Position numbers and translations under genes: made by a program. From the NCBI GenBank assembly GCA_028289745.1, contig JANQOD010000186.1:1-6277 (forward strand): a stretch of 6,277 nt of DNA. Reading direction: 5' to 3'. This stretch comes from Allomuricauda sp. GTDB lineage: Bacteria > Bacteroidota > Bacteroidia > Flavobacteriales > Flavobacteriaceae. Below, piece after piece: positions 1 to 6,277 of the stretch (within the stretch, counting starts at the first letter, position 1; each line of letters opens with the position of its first letter). The notes beneath the pieces are model-generated. The model was not told the origin of the DNA. It made no database searches and was given only the letters and a program-made list of their open reading frames with translations.

Positions 1-1577
1 GGAATTTCCCCTTTGGGCACGGTCATGATATCATCGTTCAAAATCACGAAATCTGCAAATTTGCCCACTTCAATGCTTCCTTTTTCATTCTCCTCAAAAT
101 TGGAATACGCGGCCCAAATGGTCATGCCCTTCAGGGTCTCCTCACGAGATAAGGCGTCTTTCATCTGAAATCCACCCTTGGGATAATGCTCCAGATCTTT
201 TCTCGCCACTGCGGCATAAAAGGTTAAAAATGGACTCACGTGCTCTACCGGAAAATCAGTACCAAGGGCAACTGTTCCCGCTTTGTCCAATAAGGTTTTG
301 AAGGCATAGGCGCCTTTTATCCTTTCTGGCCCCAATCGGTCTTCGGCCCAGTACATGTCGCTGGTCGCATGTGTAGGCTGTACAGAGGGAATGATCCCTC
401 TTTCGAAATAATCAAAGTCTTCAAGTGAAATGACTTGTGCATGTTCAATCTTCCAACGACGGTCATCCTTACCCTGCAAAGCTTTCTGATAGGCTTTCAA
501 AATGACAATATTGGCAGAATCGCCTATGGCGTGCGTGTTCATTTGGTAGGTAGAAGCAGCAATACGTTTCGCAAGTTCCCCAATTTTTTCTACCGGTGTG
601 ACCATGGCCCCAAAATGACCTGGTTTATCGCTATAAGGTGCACGCAATGCTGCGCCACGAGAACCCAACGCCCCATCAGCGTACACTTTTACAGACCGCA
701 CATTGAGTTTATCGGTTTTGACGATACCTTTGTTCAAGAAGTGGTCGAGGTTTTCTTCTGTGTTGCTCACCATGGCATAGATACGCATTTTCAATTCACC
801 GATTTGTTGTAGGCTATCGATCAATTCAATCGTAGAACGGTTCAGCCCCGCATCGTTAACGGTGGTCAAGCCATAATCAAAACAGATACGCTCTGCATCC
901 TTTAATGCCCTGATACTGGTATTCACATCGGGTTTTGGCATTACGGCATCGACCAAAGCCATTGGGGCGTCAATCAAAACACCCGTTGCGTGGCCACTGC
1001 TATCCCTTACGATCTCACCTCCCTCAACCCTGGTTTCATTGGTAATCCCGGCCATATCAAGAGCCTTTTGGTTGACCAAATAGGCATGGCCATCCACTCT
1101 TTCGAGCACCACCGGGGTATTTGCAAATAGTTTGTTGAGCTGTAGGCTGGTGGGGAATTCCTTGACCTCCCAATCGTTTTGGTCCCATCCACGACCACTG
1201 ATAACTTCTGTATCAGGGTTCTCTTCGTGAAAATCAAGTATTCTTTGTATGACCTCATCAAAGCTTTTGGTGCCTATCAAATCAACCTCCTGTTGGTTAA
1301 GGCCAAGGCCATAAAAGTGACAATGTGCATCGATCAAACCAGGTATAATGGTCTGGCCATTGGCATCCAACACATTTCTCGAAGTATATTTTTTTACGAT
1401 GGCGTCATTTGATCCGACCGCCACAAATGTACCTTCGTTCACGGCAAAAGCCGTAGCTTTCGAAAAAGTGCTGTCAACCGTATAAACATTGGCATTGTGC
1501 ACTATAAGTTCGACAGGTTCACGGGTGCTGCAAGACAACACGGCAAAAACAAGCAAAAGGGAAACAAGAATTCGCAT
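1..1577 (-). CDS. YtcJ-like metal-dependent amidohydrolase, lipoprotein-type signal (C-terminus cut by window edge)
   Basis: The frame is open from ATG at 1577 to the window edge, giving 525 full codons. The family usually runs to about 540-570 residues, so only a short C-terminal piece should be missing. Residues 1-16 form a signal peptide ending in VLSC, a plausible lipobox with C16 as lipidated cysteine, which suggests an envelope-anchored enzyme. Family motifs appear in order: PGLIDAHCHF (metal-binding H85 and H87), SGRGWDQNDW (128-136), RVDGHA (160-165), RSVKVYADGALGSRGA (K297, D301), NTHAIGDSAN (H349), RRWKIEHAQVI (H379), SVQPTHATSDM (398-408) and LGTDFPVEHVSP (D441). These are the marks of the amidohydrolase superfamily branch containing YtcJ and N-substituted formamide deformylase, which hydrolyse C-N bonds at a metal centre. 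The substrate cannot be read from the sequence. No catalytic motif is missing and the frame is intact. It starts 75 bp after the response regulator stop, and nothing links the two functionally. Confidence 0.93.
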   Translation of the reverse strand, partial: MRILVSLLLVFAVLSCSTREPVELIVHNANVYTVDSTFSKATAFAVNEGTFVAVGSNDAIVKKYTSRNVLDANGQTIIPGLIDAHCHFYGLGLNQQEVDLIGTKSFDEVIQRILDFHEENPDTEVISGRGWDQNDWEVKEFPTSLQLNKLFANTPVVLERVDGHAYLVNQKALDMAGITNETRVEGGEIVRDSSGHATGVLIDAPMALVDAVMPKPDVNTSIRALKDAERICFDYGLTTVNDAGLNRSTIELIDSLQQIGELKMRIYAMVSNTEENLDHFLNKGIVKTDKLNVRSVKVYADGALGSRGAALRAPYSDKPGHFGAMVTPVEKIGELAKRIAASTYQMNTHAIGDSANIVILKAYQKALQGKDDRRWKIEHAQVISLEDFDYFERGIIPSVQPTHATSDMYWAEDRLGPERIKGAYAFKTLLDKAGTVALGTDFPVEHVSPFLTFYAAVARKDLEHYPKGGFQMKDALSREETLKGMTIWAAYSNFEENEKGSIEVGKFADFVILNDDIMTVPKGEI

Positions 1578-1594
1578 ATCAACACTAATTTCCA

Positions 1595-1633
1595 ATAAAA
1601 ATAGACTTTTGAACGGTTTACAGAAGAAAAGTC
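1595..1633 (-). terminator. Possible hairpin terminator after the response regulator
   Basis: Read on the minus strand, GACTTTT (1633-1627) and AAAAGTC (1610-1604) form a perfect 7-bp inverted repeat with a 16-nt spacer. The T-rich run TATTTTTAT (1603-1595) follows at once. It begins 19 nt after the response regulator stop codon, where an intrinsic terminator would be expected. The stem is AT-rich (2 GC pairs) and the loop is long, so it would be weak. It could instead be an operator or chance. Confidence 0.28.
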
Positions 1634-1652
1634 GGTGAGAAATAAAAATGTG

Positions 1653-2054
1653 TTAAGAATAGGTCTTCACCAGATCATGGATCAACTCGACCGATAAAGG
1701 TTTGTGGCAAAATGTCCTTACTTCTTCATACTGCTGTATCAACACCTCATCTTTTAAGTTCAACGCCATGGTCAACATAATCACAATGGTATGTTGCCTA
1801 TGCCCTTTTTCGATTTTAACATATTCATCCATAAACTCCCAACCCGACATTTTAGGCATGTTGATATCCAGTAATATAATTTCTGGAAAATGGATTTCTC
1901 GCGCTATACAATCATTGAGGAAATTCAGTGCTGTCTGTCCGTCTTGACAAATCTCAAGCTTTTTGCAACAATCTGCTTTTTTGAAAAGGATGGAATTCAC
2001 ATAGTTAGTGACCTCATCATCATCGATCAACAAAATGGATTTGAGTTTGCCCAA
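1653..2054 (-). CDS. Receiver-only response regulator (CheY-like), TTG start
   Basis: This 133-residue protein is a single REC domain with no output domain. The acidic metal-binding cluster is D11-D12-D13, the predicted phosphoacceptor is D63 in LLDINMP, the switch threonine is T95, and the conserved lysine is K118 in the HKP motif. All residues needed for phosphorylation are present. Such stand-alone receivers are common in Bacteroidota and usually signal by protein contact or sit in a phosphorelay. No histidine kinase is visible here, so its partner is unknown. The start codon is TTG at 2054: a stop lies in frame three codons upstream (TGA AAA CCC TTG), the first beta strand begins at residue 6-7, and no ATG lies in frame before the DDD cluster. 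No clear Shine-Dalgarno sequence precedes it. One small oddity is methionine at 96, right after the switch threonine, where a small residue is usual. The gap to the upstream OmpA-family gene is 84 bp. Confidence 0.93.
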   Translation of the reverse strand: MGKLKSILLIDDDEVTNYVNSILFKKADCCKKLEICQDGQTALNFLNDCIAREIHFPEIILLDINMPKMSGWEFMDEYVKIEKGHRQHTIVIMLTMALNLKDEVLIQQYEEVRTFCHKPLSVELIHDLVKTYS

Positions 2055-2138
2055 GGGTTTTCAAGGTAGTTTGAGTAGTTACTTTTTTCGATACCACGAA
2101 AGTATGAATATGTCACAAAATGAAAAATTCAACTGAAA

Positions 2139-3233
2139 TCAATAATCATCTTCAAATTCGGTCATCACAAACTCGACCCTTCTGTTCTTCTCTCTGCTCT
2201 TATCTGTAACATCTTTAGTAGCGGGCAGGTCTTCGCCGTGACCCTCCCAAGAAATGCGGTTCTTGTCGAGACCCAGTTCTTGCAGATACTTGGCTACGGT
2301 CCACGCCCTACGTGAAGAAAGGTATTTGTTGTAAGGGTCGGTGCCCAAATCATCGGTATGGCCATTGATGGTCAATTTAAGTTTGGGATGCTTCCTCAAG
2401 TGGCTGTAAATTTTTCTGATATCTTTTTTTCCTTCATCGGTCAAGTTAAATTCATCAAACTCGAATAACAGTTGGTTCAACACAAATGGTCTGTCAAGTT
2501 CGTACTGCGCATCTCTTAGATAGGTGACCGAGACCTCATCTATGAAGTAATATGACATCTCGACCGGTTTGTTCTCTTCTACTTCAAGTCGAATCTTTCG
2601 TGAGGTTTTATTATTCTTGAAATTACCGATGATCAAATACTTTTCATGGCCTTTGGCAACAAACTCACTGGCCACTTCGGCCCAGTTTTCATTATCAAAC
2701 AACACATCATTTGTCTCAAGTTTGACATAGGAGTATTTTTCTATGTTAAATCTTTCCATCCGCCGTGGTGATAAGTTCTGGTTGATCTCGGCTTTAAAAA
2801 AACTGGACACGAACAACACCGACATTTCTTGCATGGCCACCACAGATTCTTCGGCCAAGCTTACCTGCATTGAAATACGATATAACTTTCCTTTTTCTAA
2901 AGGCTCTTTGAGTTCAAACTGTAGATATTCCCGATACTCGTTCGGTGCATAGAAATGTAGGCCTGAATAGGCATCACCTTCAAATGCTTTTTGTGCACCT
3001 TTGAAATTCTTTGGCACACCCATCTCCGGTGAACCACATTTGTTAAAATAGTCGGTGGTACCCTTGGTCGGGGTCGTGATACCCTTAGCATCTTTGGAAA
3101 GATTGCTCATCTCTTGCGGGCAAGAAATGTATTGCTCGAATCCACCGTTGATGATCAAATTTTGTGCATGGACACAAAAAGTCTGGATAAAAAATAAAAT
3201 GACCGAAAAAATCCGAATCTCCCGAACCATCAT
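2139..3233 (-). CDS. Secreted OmpA-family protein, paralogue 1 (N-terminal beta-sandwich-like domain plus OmpA C-terminal domain)
   Basis: The product is 364 residues from ATG at 3233. A second ATG follows at 3230, and a GTG at 3248 would add five residues. I prefer 3233 because it puts a basic start before the hydrophobic signal segment, with cleavage predicted after A23 (VHA|QN). There is no lipobox, so export to the periplasm is expected. Residues about 24-240 form a domain beginning NLIINGGFE, with GTTDYFN (58-64), YREY (100-103), SLAE (125-128), YLIIGNF (199-205) and YYFIDEVSV (228-236). C38 and C66 match cysteines in the neighbour and may pair. Residues about 250-355 are an OmpA C-terminal peptidoglycan-binding domain: FEFDEFNLT, GHTDDLG, NKYLSSRRA, GHGEDLP and NRRVEF. 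D294 and R309 match the diaminopimelate-binding Asp/Arg pair known from OmpA (D271 and R286 in Acinetobacter). There is no OmpA beta-barrel. Inference: a peptidoglycan-anchored envelope protein whose N-terminal domain binds a sugar or protein partner. Confidence 0.9.
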   Translation of the reverse strand: MMVREIRIFSVILFFIQTFCVHAQNLIINGGFEQYISCPQEMSNLSKDAKGITTPTKGTTDYFNKCGSPEMGVPKNFKGAQKAFEGDAYSGLHFYAPNEYREYLQFELKEPLEKGKLYRISMQVSLAEESVVAMQEMSVLFVSSFFKAEINQNLSPRRMERFNIEKYSYVKLETNDVLFDNENWAEVASEFVAKGHEKYLIIGNFKNNKTSRKIRLEVEENKPVEMSYYFIDEVSVTYLRDAQYELDRPFVLNQLLFEFDEFNLTDEGKKDIRKIYSHLRKHPKLKLTINGHTDDLGTDPYNKYLSSRRAWTVAKYLQELGLDKNRISWEGHGEDLPATKDVTDKSREKNRRVEFVMTEFEDDY

Positions 3234-3250
3234 GTTTAGATACGACACTA

Positions 3251-3262
3251 AACACCCGTGTT
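3251..3262. repeat. 12-bp palindrome in the leader of OmpA paralogue 1
   Basis: AACACCCGTGTT is an inverted repeat with two 5-bp arms and a 2-bp centre, 17 bp upstream of the preferred ATG at 3233. It could be a small operator or a short leader hairpin. It is too short to rule out chance. Confidence 0.3.
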
Positions 3263-3301
3263 CTAAAAGTGCTTTTTGTAGTCAGTTATTATTCAGAACA
3301 A

Positions 3302-3329
3302 CAAATTTTTATTGAGTTTATTGCCCAAA
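3302..3329 (-). promoter_or_regulatory. Weak candidate Bacteroidota-type promoter for OmpA paralogue 1
   Basis: On the minus strand a TTTG (3329-3326) is followed after 16 nt by AAAATTTG (3309-3302). The second element matches the Bacteroidota -7 consensus TAnnTTTG at all but one fixed position. The spacing is a little shorter than the usual range of about 17-23. A start just downstream would give a leader of roughly 60 nt before the ATG at 3233. This is a hand match in AT-rich DNA and is tentative. Confidence 0.2.
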
Positions 3330-3356
3330 AGCCATTTTTTGTTGTGAACGTGTCGG

Positions 3357-4433
3357 TCAATCATGCCCGTTTTTGAACTCAAACTCGGCCCTACGGTTCT
3401 TTTGACGGCCTTCTTCGGTCGCATTATCGGCAATGGGCCTGCTACAACCAAATCCTTTTGAAAGTACCCGGGTCTTTGATAGGCCAAGATCCAATAAATA
3501 AGAGACTATTGATTCGGCCCTGCTCTCTGAAAGTCTTTTATTGTATGCTGCACCCCCGCTATTATCGGTATGGGCGTGGATTTCAATCTCGAAATCCGGA
3601 TTTTTGTTCAAATAGCCAAAAATTTGGTCAAGCTCATTTTTTGCCTTGGTGTTCAATTGAAAACTATCAAATTCAAAATGTATGTTTTTAAAGGCATACG
3701 TTGAATCAATATCAAAAACTTGTCGTTCCATTTCATTCTTGTTTGATGAAACGGCCACCATATCGATATAATAGTAGGCGCCTTTTTTTGCTTCGCGCCG
3801 CTTCGTCTTGATCCTACGGGTCGCGGCATTGTTGCGAAGATTACCCAAAATCAAATACCGTTCAAACCCCTTGGCGATAAATTGTGCATTGACCTCTAAC
3901 CAATCGGTCTTATTACGGTGAAACTCAGGATGATTGATTTCAAAGGAATGCATTTTGTTATTCTTCATTTGGTAGAGCCGTCCCTTTGATAGGTTTTTCT
4001 TAGTTGCAATGTCAATGGGAAGGTAAGAGAACAGCACTCCAAAATCTTTAACGGCAAAATCAGAACCTTCGGCCAAGCTGATATGAAATCTCAAATGATA
4101 GGTCTTGTCTTTTCTGAGGGGACGAGATAGCTCTACTTGTACATATTCACGATAATCGGCCGGTGCAAAAAAATACAGCCCCGCATAGGCATTGCCGAAC
4201 TTAGGATGCTGTATGCCGTTGAAATTTTCTGGGGCCCCCATAACTTTGCTGCAACTGTTGAAGTAATCGGTGGTGCCCATTGTCGGTGTACCCCAATGGT
4301 GAACATGCTCATTGAACGTGCCCAAGGCATTTGGACATTCAATAAAATCTTCAAAACTGGGATTTTTGACCAGATTCTGGGAAAATACACTGGCAATAAA
4401 AATAGACAACAACGGAAATGTCCAAATTTTCAT
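3357..4433 (-). CDS. Secreted OmpA-family protein, paralogue 2 (same two-domain architecture)
   Basis: The product is 358 residues from ATG at 4433, preceded by an A-rich leader. A signal peptide ends near S18 (VFS|QN) and there is no lipobox. The N-terminal domain (about 19-230) aligns by eye with the next gene downstream: NLVKNPSFEDF, C33 and C61 matching the paralogue's cysteines, GTTDYFN (53-59), YREY (94-97), SLAE (119-122), YLILGNL (193-199) and YYYID (220-224). A lysine/arginine-rich patch (about 206-217) precedes the last strand. The C-terminal domain (about 245-353) is OmpA-like: FEFDSFQLN, AHTDNSG, NKRLSESRA, GFGCSRP and NRRAEF. D290 and R305 match the peptidoglycan-binding pair, so stem-peptide binding is expected. 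The family's usual GHTD is AHTD here. No beta-barrel is present. This looks like an old tandem duplication, since the two copies share architecture and motifs but differ over most positions. The ligand of the N-terminal domain is unknown. Confidence 0.91.
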   Translation of the reverse strand: MKIWTFPLLSIFIASVFSQNLVKNPSFEDFIECPNALGTFNEHVHHWGTPTMGTTDYFNSCSKVMGAPENFNGIQHPKFGNAYAGLYFFAPADYREYVQVELSRPLRKDKTYHLRFHISLAEGSDFAVKDFGVLFSYLPIDIATKKNLSKGRLYQMKNNKMHSFEINHPEFHRNKTDWLEVNAQFIAKGFERYLILGNLRNNAATRRIKTKRREAKKGAYYYIDMVAVSSNKNEMERQVFDIDSTYAFKNIHFEFDSFQLNTKAKNELDQIFGYLNKNPDFEIEIHAHTDNSGGAAYNKRLSESRAESIVSYLLDLGLSKTRVLSKGFGCSRPIADNATEEGRQKNRRAEFEFKNGHD

Positions 4434-4460
4434 CGTTTTTTCAAGGCTATGATTGCCAAC

Positions 4461-4488
4461 CCTAAAGTAAGGGATAGCACCTAAAGTA
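4461..4488. repeat. 9-bp direct repeat upstream of OmpA paralogue 2
   Basis: CCTAAAGTA occurs at 4461-4469 and again at 4480-4488, 19 bp apart start to start (TACTTTAGG on the coding strand). It lies in the 88-bp gap, 28-55 bp before the ATG at 4433. The spacing is near two helical turns, which could suit a regulator. The proximal copy also sits in a 4-bp CCCT/AGGG inverted repeat. Confidence 0.35.
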
Positions 4489-4515
4489 CCTGATTAATAA
4501 GGAAAATGGCGCAAA
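4481..4515 (-). promoter_or_regulatory. Weak candidate promoter for OmpA paralogue 2
   Basis: On the minus strand a TTTG (4515-4512) is followed after 23 nt by TACTTTAG (4488-4481), which fits the Bacteroidota -7 consensus TAnnTTTG at five of six fixed positions. The -7 candidate coincides with the distal copy of the 9-bp direct repeat. The spacing is at the long limit, so this is only a suggestion. Confidence 0.18.
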
Positions 4516-4521
4516 TTTTCG

Positions 4522-6273
4522 TTAAAAGTCGAATTTATAAGATGCCCCGGCCAATACCTGAAAGCCCTGCACCCTAAAATTTGCCCAGCGCTGATAGTTG
4601 TTGTTGGCAATGTTTGAAGCCTTTGCAAAAATCGAAAGCTGTTCATTAAAACGGTAGCCCAAATGGGCATTGGCATCAAAAAAAGAATCCAAGGTCACGA
4701 TGGTCGAAGGAAATTCTGAGGGTGCCACATTCTCGACTGCCTGTGCCACCAAATCTTCACGTTCACCGACAAAGAACAGGTTTGCCCCCAAAAACCACTG
4801 GTCGGTAATCTGATAATCCATAAAAAGAGAACCCTTTAAATTGGGCAGGTTCCAGGCAGGGTTGTCGGTCTCGGTATCATAATCGTACACTTCGGCGTTT
4901 ATGCCAAGTGAGAAGTTTCGGTTCACATCAATGTTCAGTTCGCCAAAAACGCCAAGCGTTTTGATGTCGTCATAAAACACTTGAAAAGAATTTCCGTAGA
5001 AGTAGCCTTTTTCATCATCTCTGAACTGGTTTTCGGGATTCAACAAAAACAATGGTTTCCTGTTTTCAGCGGTGTACGAACCTTTGATATTGTACCCTAC
5101 ATTTGAAAAGAGCTGCCCTTTTAGTCCCAAATACCCCTGATATTGGCGATCGGTGGGCTGAATGATCAATGTAGGGGATACAAATGGATTTTCTTCTACC
5201 AAATCGCGATAGGAGTTTTGGTGCAGTTCACCCTCGATTCCACCGTATGCAATCACCGTTTCATCGACCAGACGATATGAAGCGGTCACCGCCGGGTAAA
5301 TATAAAAATTACCTTGGCTGTTCTCAATATCGGTTCCGTAGACCAGGTTCGCGCCCAAATTTAGGGTCAGGTCATCACGCAACACCAATAGACTTGGGTT
5401 CACGCCCACCTGAAAGTGGCCATAATCAATGCCCGCCGTATTTGCGGTGTTGTTGAGATCGCTATTGGCAAAGCTTCCGCCCACATAATCAAGTTTGGTG
5501 TTTATGGTGACCAGCTCTTCGGTAATCGGGAGCTCAATGGTCGGTTCGACCACTATACGGTTCTCACCCGAGTCAACTGCATCCCAAAAACGTCTGAGCA
5601 AAATGTTTCCGCTCTTAAAAAAGGAATCTTCCAAATTCAAATGCGCTTTGGCCTCAGCGTTGAAATAATTTTGCCGCTCATCGATCGAGGCGACCGTGGC
5701 ATCGTCAAACTCCCCATTTTCAATTCCGTACCAATTGTACAATTGATGGTGCAGCCCAAGGCTCGCACCCCAATCAAGATCTCTATCTTTCTTGGTATAC
5801 GAGGCGTCTAGTTTGGTATTGTAAAAATCAGCATCCAAAGGGGTACTTTCGATATCGCCCCTTGAAGAAAAATGACTCAACCCAAAATCAAGCAGGTTTT
5901 CACCCCGATTAAACTCCCTACTGGTATAAAAATCGACCAATGCGTTGTTGTAATTGCCCAATCCTATGGAAGCATATGAATTATAAAGGGTCGGAGGCGG
6001 TGTCTTTTTGACTTTTGATGCCTTCGCCTTGGCCGGTGTGAAGGTCGAAGCGACCGGAACCGAAAAAATACTATAGGTAATCGGTTTTTTCTGTAAGACG
6101 ATCGAATCGCCGATCGTAGGGCTCGATTTAATTTTAAAGGCATCCGAAACGGTGGGGGAATATGGTTTTACAACGGTAACCGTTTCGGTGCCTATATCAT
6201 TGGTGTCTTGGGCCTGAACCCACCCCAATAGGCTCAAAAAGATAAATGATATTGATATGATGTGCTTTCGCAT
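4522..6273 (-). CDS. TonB-dependent-receptor-like outer membrane beta-barrel protein lacking an evident plug domain
   Basis: The product is 583 residues from ATG at 6273. Only four bases precede the start in the window, but the signal peptide (1-21, cleavage VQA|QD) begins right there, which supports it. The mature N-terminus carries TETVTVVKPYSPTVSDAFKIK (29-49), which loosely resembles a TonB box and the start of a plug. Next come SIFSVPVASTFTP (68-80) and a Lys/Ala/Pro-rich linker (81-95). From about residue 97 to the end the sequence alternates polar and hydrophobic residues with many aromatics, as in transmembrane beta strands. The C-terminal block (SIFAKASNIANNNYQRW...FQVLAGASYKFDF) closely resembles the last strands of TonB-dependent receptors and ends in the terminal phenylalanine used for outer membrane insertion. 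A normal plug of about 120-150 residues is not seen, and the protein is shorter than usual receptors (about 650-1000). Its substrate is unknown. It could alternatively be called a porin-like barrel. It lies 88 bp upstream of the OmpA pair. Confidence 0.82.
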   Translation of the reverse strand: MRKHIISISFIFLSLLGWVQAQDTNDIGTETVTVVKPYSPTVSDAFKIKSSPTIGDSIVLQKKPITYSIFSVPVASTFTPAKAKASKVKKTPPPTLYNSYASIGLGNYNNALVDFYTSREFNRGENLLDFGLSHFSSRGDIESTPLDADFYNTKLDASYTKKDRDLDWGASLGLHHQLYNWYGIENGEFDDATVASIDERQNYFNAEAKAHLNLEDSFFKSGNILLRRFWDAVDSGENRIVVEPTIELPITEELVTINTKLDYVGGSFANSDLNNTANTAGIDYGHFQVGVNPSLLVLRDDLTLNLGANLVYGTDIENSQGNFYIYPAVTASYRLVDETVIAYGGIEGELHQNSYRDLVEENPFVSPTLIIQPTDRQYQGYLGLKGQLFSNVGYNIKGSYTAENRKPLFLLNPENQFRDDEKGYFYGNSFQVFYDDIKTLGVFGELNIDVNRNFSLGINAEVYDYDTETDNPAWNLPNLKGSLFMDYQITDQWFLGANLFFVGEREDLVAQAVENVAPSEFPSTIVTLDSFFDANAHLGYRFNEQLSIFAKASNIANNNYQRWANFRVQGFQVLAGASYKFDF

Positions 6274-6277
6274 GTAT

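Noticed and set aside
435..812. Open frame of 125 codons on the plus strand
   Set aside because: It lies antisense inside the amidohydrolase, whose minus-strand frame carries all family motifs. The plus-strand translation shows no domain-like pattern.
1007..1261. Minus-strand open frame of 84 codons
   Set aside because: It is an alternative frame within the amidohydrolase gene, which is intact through this region.
1596..1621. Promoter-like TATTTTTA ahead of the amidohydrolase
   Set aside because: It misses the final G of the -7 consensus, has no proper TTG element at the right distance, and overlaps the T-run of the hairpin, so it was not listed as a promoter.
2055..2138. Promoter or terminator in the gap between OmpA paralogue 1 and the response regulator
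   Set aside because: TACTTTCG looks slightly like a -7 element, but the nearest TTG is about 25 nt upstream, too far. No stem with a T-run is visible either.
4464..4477. Short hairpin CCCT/AGGG as a terminator for the barrel gene
   Set aside because: The stem is only 4 bp and no T-run follows on the coding strand.
5184..5811. Two overlapping plus-strand open frames of 90 and 131 codons
   Set aside because: Both are antisense to the outer membrane barrel gene, and their translations show no signal peptide or recognisable motif.
1..6277. CRISPR array, tRNA or rRNA gene, insertion sequence, toxin-antitoxin pair
   Set aside because: No regular repeat-spacer pattern, transposase motif, terminal inverted repeats or RNA-gene-like segment was seen, and almost all of the sequence is taken up by the five genes.

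Overview
The window looks like a piece of a marine Flavobacteriaceae chromosome (phylum Bacteroidota). Signs are the moderate, AT-leaning base composition, A-rich leaders without clear Shine-Dalgarno sequences, a receiver-only response regulator with the N-terminus usual in this group (LLIDDDEVTNYVN), OmpA-family proteins with a 'NGGFE...CP...GTTDYFN' N-terminal domain, and a TonB-receptor-like outer membrane barrel. The genus cannot be fixed from the sequence alone.

All five genes lie on the minus strand, so transcription runs from high to low coordinates. In that order they are: (1) 6273-4522, a 583-residue outer membrane beta-barrel with a TonB-receptor-like C-terminus but no recognisable plug domain; (2) 4433-3357, a secreted OmpA-family protein; (3) 3233-2139, a second OmpA-family protein that is a tandem paralogue of the previous one; (4) 2054-1653, a receiver-only response regulator that appears to use a TTG start; (5) 1577-1, a lipoprotein-type, YtcJ-like metal-dependent amidohydrolase cut by the window edge just before its C-terminus. 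The intergenic gaps are 88, 123, 84 and 75 bp. They hold only weak regulatory candidates: promoter-like elements, a 9-bp direct repeat, a short palindrome and one hairpin followed by a T-rich run. No gap exceeds 300 bp.

The first three genes share a cell-envelope theme: an outer membrane barrel and two periplasmic proteins predicted to bind peptidoglycan. The response regulator and the amidohydrolase have no obvious functional tie to them, and gaps of 75-123 bp fit separate transcription as well as a loose operon. I see no mobile element, CRISPR array, RNA gene, or defence or biosynthetic cluster. The points most worth a second look are the tandem pair of two-domain OmpA proteins and the apparently plugless TonB-receptor-like barrel. 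I do not see clear evidence for a wholly new system.
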